A stretch of 64,000 nt of DNA, taken from NCBI GenBank assembly GCA_963841965.1, contig CAWJES010000010.1:558001-622000 (forward strand), written 5' to 3'. Every line of letters starts with the position of its first letter. The first letter of the stretch is position 1. Below the pieces are notes generated by a model. It ran no database searches. It was not told where the DNA came from and worked only from the letters and a program-made list of their open reading frames with translations. Positions 17,751 through 26,194 of this stretch are shown here, one piece after another. The stretch comes from Palsa-459 sp963841965. Its GTDB lineage: Bacteria > Actinomycetota > Acidimicrobiia > Acidimicrobiales > RAAP-2. The position numbers and the translations under genes are program-made.

Positions 17751-18404
17751 TCAGGAGGGCGCCGGCGTCGCCGCGAGGCCCGCCTCGATGCCCTCGAGGA
17801 ACGCGTCGACGCCCTGGGCGCCCGAGACGAGGACCTTGCCGTTGATGAGCGCCGTCGGCACCCCGGTGAACCCCAGGGCGTGCGCGGTGCGCTCCTCGCG
17901 CCGCACCTCGTCGGTGAACCGGTCGGACCCGAGCACCTCGGCGGCCTCGATCGGGTCGAGCCCGACGGCGTCGGCCGCCTCCTCCAATGCCGCGTGATCG
18001 CTCGGGGAGAGGCCGTTCTCGAAGTAGGCCTCCTGCAGCGCCCTGGCGAGCGCGGGTCCGAGCCCCTGCGTCGAGGCCCAGGCCGTGAGCCGGTGGGCGT
18101 CGAACGTGTTGCCCCCCTGGACGAGGTCGAAGCGCAGGGCGAGCCCGAACTCCGCTGCGTCCTCGGTGAGCTTGCCGTGGAAACGCTCCACCTGGTCGTG
18201 CTCGAGCCCGTACTTGGACGCCACGAGGTCGTTCATCGACCTGCCGTACGAGGCGGGGGCCGCCGGGTCCAGCTCGAACGCCCTGATCCGGATGACCGAG
18301 TCGTCGTAGCCGAGGGTCGCGAGCGCCTGGTCGAGCTGGCGCCTGCCGATCGCGCAGAAGGGGCAGCCGACGTCGCTGAACCAGTCGATGGTCAGGGAAT
18401 CCAC
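17751..18404 (-). CDS. DsbA-family (FrnE-like) oxidoreductase
   Basis: The 217-residue thioredoxin-fold protein has the redox pair CPFC in WFSDVGCPFCAIG near residue 15, the helical insertion domain (GRSMNDLVASKYG), and the cis-Pro loop GFTGVPTALINGK close to the C terminus. This is the FrnE/2-hydroxychromene-isomerase-like pattern. No signal peptide is seen, so it is probably cytosolic. The GTG at 18404 is chosen because it opens directly on the first strand (SLTIDWFSD). It is divergent from the CoA-transferase gene, with only 42 bp between starts. Confidence 0.88.
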   Translation of the reverse strand: MDSLTIDWFSDVGCPFCAIGRRQLDQALATLGYDDSVIRIRAFELDPAAPASYGRSMNDLVASKYGLEHDQVERFHGKLTEDAAEFGLALRFDLVQGGNTFDAHRLTAWASTQGLGPALARALQEAYFENGLSPSDHAALEEAADAVGLDPIEAAEVLGSDRFTDEVRREERTAHALGFTGVPTALINGKVLVSGAQGVDAFLEGIEAGLAATPAPS

Positions 18405-18446
18405 TCCCCAATCGTATGCACCGCGGGGGTGCGGCAGACTCGGTCC

Positions 18447-19745
18447 ATGGCACCCGAGACACTCACCGCGACGCAGGCCGCCGCCCTCTTCCGTCCCGTC
18501 GACTCCTTCGCCGTCGGGCTCGGCCCCGCCAATCCCCAGGCGCTGCTCGTGGCACTCTCCGAGCGGGACGACTTCGAGGACCTGACGCTCGGCGGGGCGC
18601 TCATCCTCGGCCTCTACGACCTGATGGGCAAACCCGGTGTGCACTACCGCTGCGGGTTCTTCGGGCCCGCGGAGCGCTTCTACAAGGCGGCGGGCGCAGA
18701 CATCCAGCTCGTGCCCGCCGGCTTCCGCCAGTTCGCCCCGGTGCTCGAGGAGTACGCGCCGCGGATCATGGCGGTCCAGGCGACACCGCCGGACGCCGAG
18801 GGCACGTGCAGCCTGTCGCTGCACTACGGCGCCACGCGACGCGAGCTGCTGCGCGCGGGCCACGACCCGAACCGCCTCCTCATCGTCGAGGTGAACCCGA
18901 ACCTGCCGAGGACATCCGCGCTCGAGGGGTTCGACAACACGATCTCGACCGACATCATCGACGTGATCGTCGAGTGCGACCTCCCGCCGGTGGTGCTGCC
19001 GGACTCCAACCCCGCCCCGCAGGACGAGGCGATCGCGGAGTTCGCCCTCTCGCTCATCCCGGACCGCGCGACCCTCCAGACGGGCATCGGCGGGATCCCG
19101 TCGATCGTCGCGGCCAAGCTCGCGCAGCGCGAGGGCGGCGGCTACGGCGTGCACTCCGAGATGTTCACCGACGGCCTGATGCAGCTGCACCTCGCGGGCA
19201 AGGTCACCAACGAGCACAAGGGCCAGTTCCCCGGGGTGTCGGTGACGACGTTCGCCCTCGGGTCCGCCGAGCTCTACGCGTGGCTGGACCACAATCCGCA
19301 GGTCGCGTTCGCCCCCGTGTCCCTCGTGAACGACCCGTCGGTGATCGCGAAGAACGACCGCTTCATCTCCATCAATGGCGCGATCACCGTGGACCTGTTC
19401 GGCCAGGTCGTCGCGGACTCTGTCGAGGGCCGCCAGATCTCGGGTGTCGGCGGGCACGAGGACTTCGTCGCCGGCGCCGAGTTCCGCCTGGAGGACCGCT
19501 CGCTCATCTGCCTGCACTCGACGATCGAGGTGGACGGCGAGGTGCGCAGCCGCATCGTCGCCGGCCTGCCCTTCGGATCGGTCGTCTCGACCCCGAGGCA
19601 CCACACCGGCACGATCATCACCGAGTTCGGGTCCGTCGAGCTGCGCGGCCTCACGGTCCGCGAGCGCGCGTTCAAGCTCGCGTCCATCGCGCATCCGGAC
19701 TTCCGCGACGACCTCGTGGCGGCGGCAGATCGGCTCGACCGCTAG
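18447..19745 (+). CDS. acetyl-CoA hydrolase/CoA-transferase family protein, copy 1
   Basis: The 432 residues match the acetyl-CoA hydrolase/4-hydroxybutyrate CoA-transferase family: an N-terminal half with QATPPDAEGTCSLSLHYG, then LQTGIGGIPSIVAAKLA, GVHSEMFTDGLMQLH and the C-terminal GGHEDFVAGA motif. The Glu in GVHSE is the probable residue that carries CoA in this class. The substrate is not predictable. It is followed 42 bp later by a paralogue of identical length, so the pair arose by tandem duplication. Confidence 0.85.
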   Translation: MAPETLTATQAAALFRPVDSFAVGLGPANPQALLVALSERDDFEDLTLGGALILGLYDLMGKPGVHYRCGFFGPAERFYKAAGADIQLVPAGFRQFAPVLEEYAPRIMAVQATPPDAEGTCSLSLHYGATRRELLRAGHDPNRLLIVEVNPNLPRTSALEGFDNTISTDIIDVIVECDLPPVVLPDSNPAPQDEAIAEFALSLIPDRATLQTGIGGIPSIVAAKLAQREGGGYGVHSEMFTDGLMQLHLAGKVTNEHKGQFPGVSVTTFALGSAELYAWLDHNPQVAFAPVSLVNDPSVIAKNDRFISINGAITVDLFGQVVADSVEGRQISGVGGHEDFVAGAEFRLEDRSLICLHSTIEVDGEVRSRIVAGLPFGSVVSTPRHHTGTIITEFGSVELRGLTVRERAFKLASIAHPDFRDDLVAAADRLDR

Positions 19746-19787
19746 CGCCGCGCCGGGAGTCGCGTCGGCATGGGGCAAACTTGTGCC

Positions 19788-21086
19788 ATGACCCCCGTCA
19801 CGATGAGCCCTGGCGAAGCCGCGCGCCAGTTCCGATCGGTCGACACCTTCGGGATCAGCCTCGCGTCGGGGAACCCCCAGGTGCTGATGGCCGCGCTGTC
19901 CGAGCGGGACGACTTCGAGGACCTGACGATCATCGGTGAGCACCTGCTCGGCCGCTACGACCTGCTCGCCCACCCGAACGTGCACTACCGGTGCTGCTTC
20001 TTCGGCCCGACGGAGCGGTACTACAAGGCCCGCGGCGCGGACATCCAGCTGGTGCCCGCGGGCTTCCGCCAGTTCTCTCCGGTGCTCGAGCGGTTCGCGC
20101 CGCGCATCATGGCGGTCCAGGCGACGCCGCCCGACAAGGACGGCAAGTGCAGCCTCTCGCTGCACTACGGCGCCACGCGACGCGAGCTGCTGCGCGCCGG
20201 GCACGACCCGAACCGCGTCCTCATCGTCGAGGTGAACCACAACCTCCCGAGGACCGGCGTACTGGAGGGCTTCGACAACACGATCCCCGTGGACCTCATC
20301 GACGTGATCGTGGAGTCCGACCTGCCCCCCTTCGAGGTGCCGCCGGTCACGCCGGTCCGCGAGGACAACTCGATCGCGGAGTTCGCGCTGTCGCTGATCC
20401 CCGAGCGTGCGACCCTGCAGACCGGCATCGGAGCGATCCCCTCGATCGTCGCGACGAGGCTCGCGGAGCGCGAGGGCGACGGCTACGGGGTCCACTCCGA
20501 GCTGTTCAGCGACGGCCTGATGAAGCTGCATCAGTCGGGCAAGGTGACCAACGAGCACAAGGGCCAGTTCCCCGGGGTGTCGGTCACGACCTTCGCGCTC
20601 GGATCCGCCGAGCTCTACGCGTGGCTCGATCGAAACCCTCAGGTCGCCTTCGCGCCCGTGTCGCTCGTGAACGACCCCTCGGTCATCGGGAAGAACGACC
20701 GGTTCGTGTCGATCAACGGGGCGATCTCGGTCGACCTCTACGGCCAGGTCGTCGCGGACTCGGTCGAGGGACGCCAGATCTCGGGCGTGGGCGGGCACGA
20801 GGACTTCGTCGCCGGCGCCGAAGTCGGCCTGGAGAACCGCTCGCTCATCTGCCTGCACTCGACGATCGAGGTGGACGGCGAGCTGCGCAGCAGGATCGTT
20901 GCGGAACTGCCCCGGCGCTCGATCGTCGCGACCCCGCGGCACCACACGGGCCTCGTGGTCACCGAGTTCGGCTCCGTCGACCTGCGCGGCCTCACCGTCC
21001 GCGAGCGCGGGCACGCGCTCGCCTCCATCGCGCACCCCCATTTCCGAGACGACCTCGAGCGCGCTGCGCACGAGCTCGACGGGTAG
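19788..21086 (+). CDS. acetyl-CoA hydrolase/CoA-transferase family protein, copy 2
   Basis: Also 432 residues, collinear with copy 1 and very similar, for example ALSERDDFEDLT, SLSLHYGATRRELLRAGHDP and VGGHEDFVAGAE in both. ATG 19788 is preferred over ATG 19770 because it gives exact length agreement with copy 1. Differences cluster in the first third (YDLLAHPNVHYRCCFFGP versus the copy 1 equivalent) and in the mid-region after LPPFEVPPVTP, which may reflect different substrates. The stop lies 4 bp before the ABC-F start. Confidence 0.85.
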   Translation: MTPVTMSPGEAARQFRSVDTFGISLASGNPQVLMAALSERDDFEDLTIIGEHLLGRYDLLAHPNVHYRCCFFGPTERYYKARGADIQLVPAGFRQFSPVLERFAPRIMAVQATPPDKDGKCSLSLHYGATRRELLRAGHDPNRVLIVEVNHNLPRTGVLEGFDNTIPVDLIDVIVESDLPPFEVPPVTPVREDNSIAEFALSLIPERATLQTGIGAIPSIVATRLAEREGDGYGVHSELFSDGLMKLHQSGKVTNEHKGQFPGVSVTTFALGSAELYAWLDRNPQVAFAPVSLVNDPSVIGKNDRFVSINGAISVDLYGQVVADSVEGRQISGVGGHEDFVAGAEVGLENRSLICLHSTIEVDGELRSRIVAELPRRSIVATPRHHTGLVVTEFGSVDLRGLTVRERGHALASIAHPHFRDDLERAAHELDG

Positions 21087-21090
21087 TCCG

Positions 21091-22689
21091 GTGCTCAGGG
21101 TCACAGGGCTCACCATCGAGGTGGGCGGGCGCGCGCTGGTTGAGGACGCGTCGTTCACCGTCGCCGACGGCGAGAAGGTCGGGATCGTCGGACGCAACGG
21201 GGCGGGCAAGTCCTCGCTGCTCTCGGTCCTGTTGGGCGAGCCCGCGAGCCACGTGCGCCACCGGGGCGAGGTCTCCCAGATCGGGTCGCTGACGTACCTG
21301 CCCCAGGTCCCGATCGAGGGCGGGCTGGGCGTCGAGCCGATCGGGCTCTCCCACGTGCTCTCCGCCCGCGGGCTCGACGCGCTCGACGCGGAGGTCCACG
21401 CCGCGCGCCACGCGATGGCCGCGGACCCGTCCGCCGAGCTGATCGAGCGGTTCAGCTCGCTCGAGGAGGAGTTCACGACCCGCGGCGGCTACGGGGCCGA
21501 GGCCGAGGTCGCCCGCCTCGCCGCGGGCCTGGGGCTGCGCGAGGAGCTCCTGCTCGAGGACCTCGGATCGCTCTCGGGCGGGCAGCGCCGCCGGGTCGAC
21601 CTGATGCGCGTCCTGTACGAGGACGCCAAGACGATGGTGCTCGACGAGCCCACCAACCACCTCGACCGCGCCGCGAAGCGGTGGCTGTTCGACGAGCTGA
21701 GCCGACTGCCGGGCACGCTCATCCTGATCAGCCACGACCTGGCTCTGCTCGACCAGGCGATCGACAAGGTGCTCGTCGTCGCGGACAAGCGGGTGACCGA
21801 GTACAAGGGCAACTACACCGCCTACCTGCGGCAGTCCTCGGAGGCCCGCGAGCGCTCCGAGGTCATGGCGAAGCGCGAGGATGCCGAGATCAAGCGGCTG
21901 AAGAAGCTGGCCGACGAGCGGCGCCACTCGACCGAGAAGCGCGCCCGCCAGGCCAAGGTGTTCGACCGCAAGGCCGAGAAGATCGCCTCCAACCGCACCG
22001 TCGTGGCGGCCAAGGACCGAAAGACCGCGTTCAGGCTCCCGACCCCGCCGCGCAGCGGCGACGACGTCCTCGAGCTGTCGGGGCTGCGCGTCGCCTACGG
22101 CCGCCACGTCGTCCTGCACGGCACGTCGATGCTCGTGGGCCGCGGCGACCGGATCCTCGTCGTCGGACGCAACGGGGCGGGAAAGTCCTCCCTCCTGCGC
22201 TGCCTCGCCGGCGTCCAGGAGCCGACCGACGGCAAGCTCCGGCTCGGGGCGAACGTCGAGCTCGGGTACTTCGCCCAGGAGCACGAGCAGCTGGACACCA
22301 CCCGCACCGCCCTGGAGCACTTCGACGAGGGGCCGCTCAAGACCGAGGTCGAGCGCCGCAAGCTGCTCGGCGCGTTCGGGCTCTCGGGCGAGACCGTCGA
22401 GCATACGCCCGACGCCCTCTCGGGAGGCGAGCGGGCGAAGCTCGCGCTCGCGCTGCTCGCCGCGGGGACCGTGAACCTGCTGATCCTCGACGAGCCCACG
22501 AACAACCTCGACCCGGCCAGCGTCGTCGCGGTCGCCAGGATGCTCGTGGGCTGGCCGGGGACCGTCATCGCGGTGAGCCACGAGCGCGCCTTCGCCGAGG
22601 CGCTCGACCCCACCCACGCGGTGATCCTCCCCGAGGAGCACGTCGACCTCTGGCGCGACGACTACCTCGACCTCGTCGAGCAGCGCTAG
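21091..22689 (+). CDS. ABC-F family ATPase
   Basis: The 532 residues contain two ABC domains in one chain and no membrane segments. Both have Walker A GRNGAGKSSL, signatures LSGGQRRRVDL and LSGGERAKLAL, and Walker B with MVLDEPTNHLD and LILDEPTNNLD. A charged linker (about residues 245-310) joins them, as in translation-associated ABC-F proteins that act on stalled ribosomes or confer antibiotic protection. GTG 21091 starts 4 bp after the preceding stop. The exact subfamily is unclear. Confidence 0.9.
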   Translation: MLRVTGLTIEVGGRALVEDASFTVADGEKVGIVGRNGAGKSSLLSVLLGEPASHVRHRGEVSQIGSLTYLPQVPIEGGLGVEPIGLSHVLSARGLDALDAEVHAARHAMAADPSAELIERFSSLEEEFTTRGGYGAEAEVARLAAGLGLREELLLEDLGSLSGGQRRRVDLMRVLYEDAKTMVLDEPTNHLDRAAKRWLFDELSRLPGTLILISHDLALLDQAIDKVLVVADKRVTEYKGNYTAYLRQSSEARERSEVMAKREDAEIKRLKKLADERRHSTEKRARQAKVFDRKAEKIASNRTVVAAKDRKTAFRLPTPPRSGDDVLELSGLRVAYGRHVVLHGTSMLVGRGDRILVVGRNGAGKSSLLRCLAGVQEPTDGKLRLGANVELGYFAQEHEQLDTTRTALEHFDEGPLKTEVERRKLLGAFGLSGETVEHTPDALSGGERAKLALALLAAGTVNLLILDEPTNNLDPASVVAVARMLVGWPGTVIAVSHERAFAEALDPTHAVILPEEHVDLWRDDYLDLVEQR

Positions 22690-22727
22690 CTAGCGCGAGC
22701 CCGGCCGCGCTCGGACAGACTGCAGCG

Positions 22728-23333
22728 ATGCACGGCGGGCACGAGCACGGGGCAGGAGCGGAGAGGTCGGCCAGGGAGCGGATGCTCGCGGGCGAGCCCT
22801 ACCTGGCGGACGATCCCGAGCTCCGCGCGGCGAGGTTGCGCGCGATCCTGCTCATGGAGCGGTTCAACGCGAGCAGCGTCGCGGACCCCGTCGCGCGCCG
22901 CGCGCTGCTCGAAGAGCTCCTCGGGTCCGTGGGCGAGGACGTCGACGTGCGACCCCCGCTCTACGTCGACTACGGGGTGCACCTCTCGATCGGGGCGAGG
23001 ACCTTCGTGAACTACGGCCTCGTGGCGCTCGACGTGGCGGCGATCACGATCGGCGAGCATGTCCAGATCGCGACGAACGTGCAGCTGCTCGCAGCCCGCC
23101 ACCCGCTCGAGCCCTCGCCGCGCCGGGCGTTGTGGGAGTCGTCGGCCCCGATCACGATCGGCGACAACGCGTGGCTGGGTGGTGGCGTCATCGTGCTGCC
23201 CGGGGTCACGATCGGCCGCGACACGGTTGTGGGGGCCGGTGCCGTCGTGACCCGGGACCTGCCCGCGGGCGTGCTCGCGGTCGGCAACCCCGCGCGGATC
23301 GTCCGCGCGCTCTCCGACGAGGACCCCTCGTAG
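22728..23333 (+). CDS. sugar O-acetyltransferase (maltose acetyltransferase-like, LbH fold)
   Basis: The 201 residues begin with a Mac domain (ERMLAGEPYLADDPELRAARLRA), then left-handed beta-helix hexapeptide repeats: ITIGEHVQIATNVQLL, ITIGDNAWLGGGVIVLPGVTIG, VVGAGAVVTRDLPAGV. The conserved end GNPARIVR is present. The family acetylates sugars with acetyl-CoA. A short His-rich lead (MHGGHEHG) precedes the Mac domain and is unusual. CAGACT six bases before the ATG may be a -10. Confidence 0.88.
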   Translation: MHGGHEHGAGAERSARERMLAGEPYLADDPELRAARLRAILLMERFNASSVADPVARRALLEELLGSVGEDVDVRPPLYVDYGVHLSIGARTFVNYGLVALDVAAITIGEHVQIATNVQLLAARHPLEPSPRRALWESSAPITIGDNAWLGGGVIVLPGVTIGRDTVVGAGAVVTRDLPAGVLAVGNPARIVRALSDEDPS

Positions 23334-23340
23334 TGCCGGC

Positions 23341-24507
23341 GTGACGACCTTCGACGCCATCGTCATCGGCCTCGGGGCGATGGGCAGCGCGGCCACCTAC
23401 CAGCTGGCTGCCGCGGGGGCGACGGTCCTCGGCCTCGACCAGCACGCGATCGGCCACGACCTGGGCTCCTCGCACGGGGAGACCAGGGTCACGAGGCGCG
23501 CGGTCGGCGAGGGCCCCGCGTATGCGCCGCTGGTCGCGCGCTCGCACGTGCTCTGGCGCGAGATCGAGGAGGAGGCGCAACGCACGCTGCTCGTCGAGTG
23601 CGGCGGTCTCATCATGGGGGTGCCCGGCGCCACCGGCCAGCACGGGGCGGCGGACTTCGTCGAGGCCACCCGCGCCGTCGCGGTCGCCCAGGGGATCCCG
23701 CACGAGGTGCTCGGTGCGGCGGAGATCCGCGACCGCTTCGGGGTGTTCGAGGTGGCCGACGAGACGGCCGTCTACGAGCCAGGCGCCGGCTACCTGCGTG
23801 CCGAGGCGTGCCTCCGGGCCCAGCTGGCCCTGGCGGTGCGCCATGGCGCGACGGTGCGGACGGGCGAGCGCGTGCTCACGTGGCGCTCGGACGGCTCCTC
23901 CGTGCAGGTCGTGACGCCGGAGGCCACCCACACGGCAGGGGCGCTCGTGATCGCGGCGGGGCCGTGGATCGGACAGCTGGTTCCTGAGCTCGCGCGCGTC
24001 GTCAGCGTCCAGCGCGAGGTCCTCTACTGGTTCGGCATCGAGCGCGACTTCGAGCGATGCAGCGACCTGCCCGTCTTCATCTGGATGCACGGGACGGTCC
24101 CCGGTGAGTTCGCCTACGGCTTCCCCGCGATCGACGGTCCGTCGGGCGGCCTCAAGCTCTCGACGGAGGTGTTCGGGGATGCCACCACCCCCGAGACGGT
24201 GGACCGGACCGTGTCGGCCTCCGAGATCGCCCGCATGCATGAGCGCCACGTGCGCGGGCGGCTCCCGGGCCTCGCGAGCACCTGCGTGCGCACGGAGGTC
24301 TGCCTCTACACGGTGACGGCCGACTTCGGCTTCGTCATCGACCGGCACCCCGCGTACGCCAACGTGATCGTGGCCTCGCCATGCTCGGGGCACGGCTTCA
24401 AGCACTCCGCCGCCATCGGCGAGGCGGTCGCGCAGCTGGCGACCGGCGCGGAGTCGTCCGTCGACCTCTCCACGTTCCGGCTCGATCGGGTCGCGCTGGC
24501 CGGCTGA
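23341..24507 (+). CDS. FAD-dependent sarcosine/N-methyl amino acid oxidase (SolA/MSOX-like)
   Basis: The 388 residues open with the FAD dinucleotide fold AIVIGLGAMGSAATYQLA and GSSHGETRVTR, as in monomeric sarcosine oxidase. The Cys that carries covalent FAD in the family is present in EVCLYTVTADFGFVID, and the C-terminal CSGHGFKHS segment matches. It would oxidise an N-methyl or secondary amine, releasing aldehyde and peroxide. It starts at GTG 8 bp after the acetyltransferase and converges with the TMEM175-like gene. Confidence 0.88.
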   Translation: MTTFDAIVIGLGAMGSAATYQLAAAGATVLGLDQHAIGHDLGSSHGETRVTRRAVGEGPAYAPLVARSHVLWREIEEEAQRTLLVECGGLIMGVPGATGQHGAADFVEATRAVAVAQGIPHEVLGAAEIRDRFGVFEVADETAVYEPGAGYLRAEACLRAQLALAVRHGATVRTGERVLTWRSDGSSVQVVTPEATHTAGALVIAAGPWIGQLVPELARVVSVQREVLYWFGIERDFERCSDLPVFIWMHGTVPGEFAYGFPAIDGPSGGLKLSTEVFGDATTPETVDRTVSASEIARMHERHVRGRLPGLASTCVRTEVCLYTVTADFGFVIDRHPAYANVIVASPCSGHGFKHSAAIGEAVAQLATGAESSVDLSTFRLDRVALAG

Positions 24508-24511
24508 GCGG

Positions 24512-25219
24512 TCAGCCGCCAGCAGGCGGCCGGCGCCCGAGGTCGCCGGCGACGCCCGCCCGGTCGGATCCGAGGGGCATCAGCGCGGAGATCCGCTCGA
24601 GGATCACGAGCGTGAGGGCGACCCACGGTGCCCATCGGGCGACGACCACGGCGACGAGCACGACCGCGATGAAGAAGACCCAGATCCGCAGCGCGGTGCG
24701 CCGGCCCGCCGGCGCCGACTCCGCGATCATGAGGTCGTGGTCGTGCGAGTACCACGAGGACAGCGCACTCAGCACGTTGCCGACCAGCAGGACGAGGCTC
24801 ACGGCGAGGACCCCGACCCAGAAGTCCGCGTGGCCGTAGCCCTCGGCGAGGAGCAGCGTCGCGAAGGGGATCAGGGTGATGTCGAGGGCGGCGGCGATCA
24901 CGAGCAGCGTCATGTAGTGGTCGACGCCGCGCAGCTGGCGCAGCGTCCGGTGCGAGAGCAGCCACTGGCCGGTGATCCAGACGAAGCCGAGCAGCACGCT
25001 CGCGAGCTGGTAGCGCTGCATGTTGATCTGGTGCACGAGGCCGTTGGAGCTCGTGTCGACGCGCACGGTGAGGTCGAGGACGAGGACGGTGGCCGCGATC
25101 GCGAGGATCGCGTCGGTGAAGCTTGCGAGGCGGTGCGTGCCGTGCACCGCCTGGTCCTTCGCCCGGAACGTGTAGATCCGCTCGAGGAAGTGGCCCTCCG
25201 TGTGCCCGCCCTCGGTCAT
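24512..25219 (-). CDS. TMEM175/DUF1211-family membrane protein (putative K+ channel)
   Basis: The 235 residues contain about six hydrophobic segments. The first carries the family motif RLASFTDAILAIAATVLVLDL, matching the FSD-containing helix 1 that lines the pore in TMEM175 channels. A second conserved block is VLLGFVWITGQWLLSHRTLRQL. Bacterial members are potassium-selective channels by homology. The ATG at 25219 gives a short cytosolic head. The C-terminal tail is rich in Gly and Pro. Confidence 0.83.
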   Translation of the reverse strand: MTEGGHTEGHFLERIYTFRAKDQAVHGTHRLASFTDAILAIAATVLVLDLTVRVDTSSNGLVHQINMQRYQLASVLLGFVWITGQWLLSHRTLRQLRGVDHYMTLLVIAAALDITLIPFATLLLAEGYGHADFWVGVLAVSLVLLVGNVLSALSSWYSHDHDLMIAESAPAGRRTALRIWVFFIAVVLVAVVVARWAPWVALTLVILERISALMPLGSDRAGVAGDLGRRPPAGG

Positions 25220-25316
25220 CGCCCCCCGATCCGTGCGCCCCCGGCGTGTGCACGGTTGCGCGGTGACCGAACGATATCGGGAGGTCGGCGCGGCCCTCGG
25301 TGATCCACGAGCGCGA

Positions 25317-26075
25317 TCAGGCGCCCTCGGCCACCGACCAGTCGATCGCTGCGGCCCAGTCGTTCGCCCGGTCGAGCAGGTCGAGGATGTACTCGTTCTT
25401 GGCGTAGGTGTAGCCGAGCCGGTCGTCCCCCCACTTCGCGGCCGCCTCGCGCTTCATCGCCGCGTACCCGTCACGCTCGTCCGCGTGCGCGAGGAGGAAG
25501 TCGCGGAAGAGGAGGTGGTCGCGCTCGAACGCCCCGCCCGAGGCGCAGACGTGGAGGTGCGCGGTGCGCGCCATCGGCGGCGCGATGTCGAAGAACCGGT
25601 GCGCGTCGTCGCGCGTGTACAGCTCGAAGCCCGCCTCGGCGCACCCCGGGACGTAGGCGTCCTCGTCAGCGAGGTCCGCCACGCTCACCTGGAGGTCGAT
25701 GATGGGTTTGGCGGCCAGGCCCGGCACCGCGGTGGAGCCGATGTGGTCGATCCGCAGCGCCACGGGCCCGAGTGCCCCGGCGAGCCGGTCGCGCAGGTCG
25801 ACGAAGGCCTGCACCCATTCGGGCCGGTATGCGGAGATCCTGATCGGCTCGGTCTGCCGGATCGGGGCCACCTGCTCGAAGCCCGGCCAGATCACGAGGA
25901 GCGCACGCCGTGCCAGGGCCTGGCGCTCATGGATGGGGAGGTCGTCCGGCGCGACGTCGCGGGCATCGGCGACCAGGGCGTACAGGTCGTGGAGGTCGAC
26001 GCGCGCGCCCTCGCGCTCCCTGCGGTCGCGCCACTCGTCGAAGAGCGCATCGACCACCCGGTCAGATTCCCTCAC
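25317..26075 (-). CDS. GrpB-domain (UPF0157) protein with N-terminal extension
   Basis: The C-terminal 170 or so residues match the GrpB/UPF0157 nucleotidyltransferase-like fold: HIGSTAVPGLAAKPIIDLQVSV, HLHVC and LLFRDFLLAH. The HIGST-x-VPG and D-x-Q-V blocks are characteristic. The chosen GTG 26075 adds about 78 charged residues (DEWRDRREREGARVDLHDLY), which I do not recognise; GrpB proteins are usually near 170-180 residues. Starts further upstream would overlap the divergent cyclase promoter. The function of GrpB is unknown; some homologues are fused to CoaE. Confidence 0.8.
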   Translation of the reverse strand: MRESDRVVDALFDEWRDRREREGARVDLHDLYALVADARDVAPDDLPIHERQALARRALLVIWPGFEQVAPIRQTEPIRISAYRPEWVQAFVDLRDRLAGALGPVALRIDHIGSTAVPGLAAKPIIDLQVSVADLADEDAYVPGCAEAGFELYTRDDAHRFFDIAPPMARTAHLHVCASGGAFERDHLLFRDFLLAHADERDGYAAMKREAAAKWGDDRLGYTYAKNEYILDLLDRANDWAAAIDWSVAEGA

Positions 26076-26194
26076 AGGTGCATGCTTGCAGAGGGAGCCG
26101 GGACCTTCTGGTCGGCGACCCGCCCCGCGCACGATGCACGCACGATGCACGCGACTGCCGCGCGCCGTAGCCTTCCGGTCGGAAAGGGGGCTCG

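Noticed and set aside
17751..21476. 1241-codon minus-strand open frame across the CoA-transferase pair
   Set aside because: Only its last 217 codons (DsbA-like) are protein-like; the rest mirrors the plus-strand genes and the repeats reflect their duplication.
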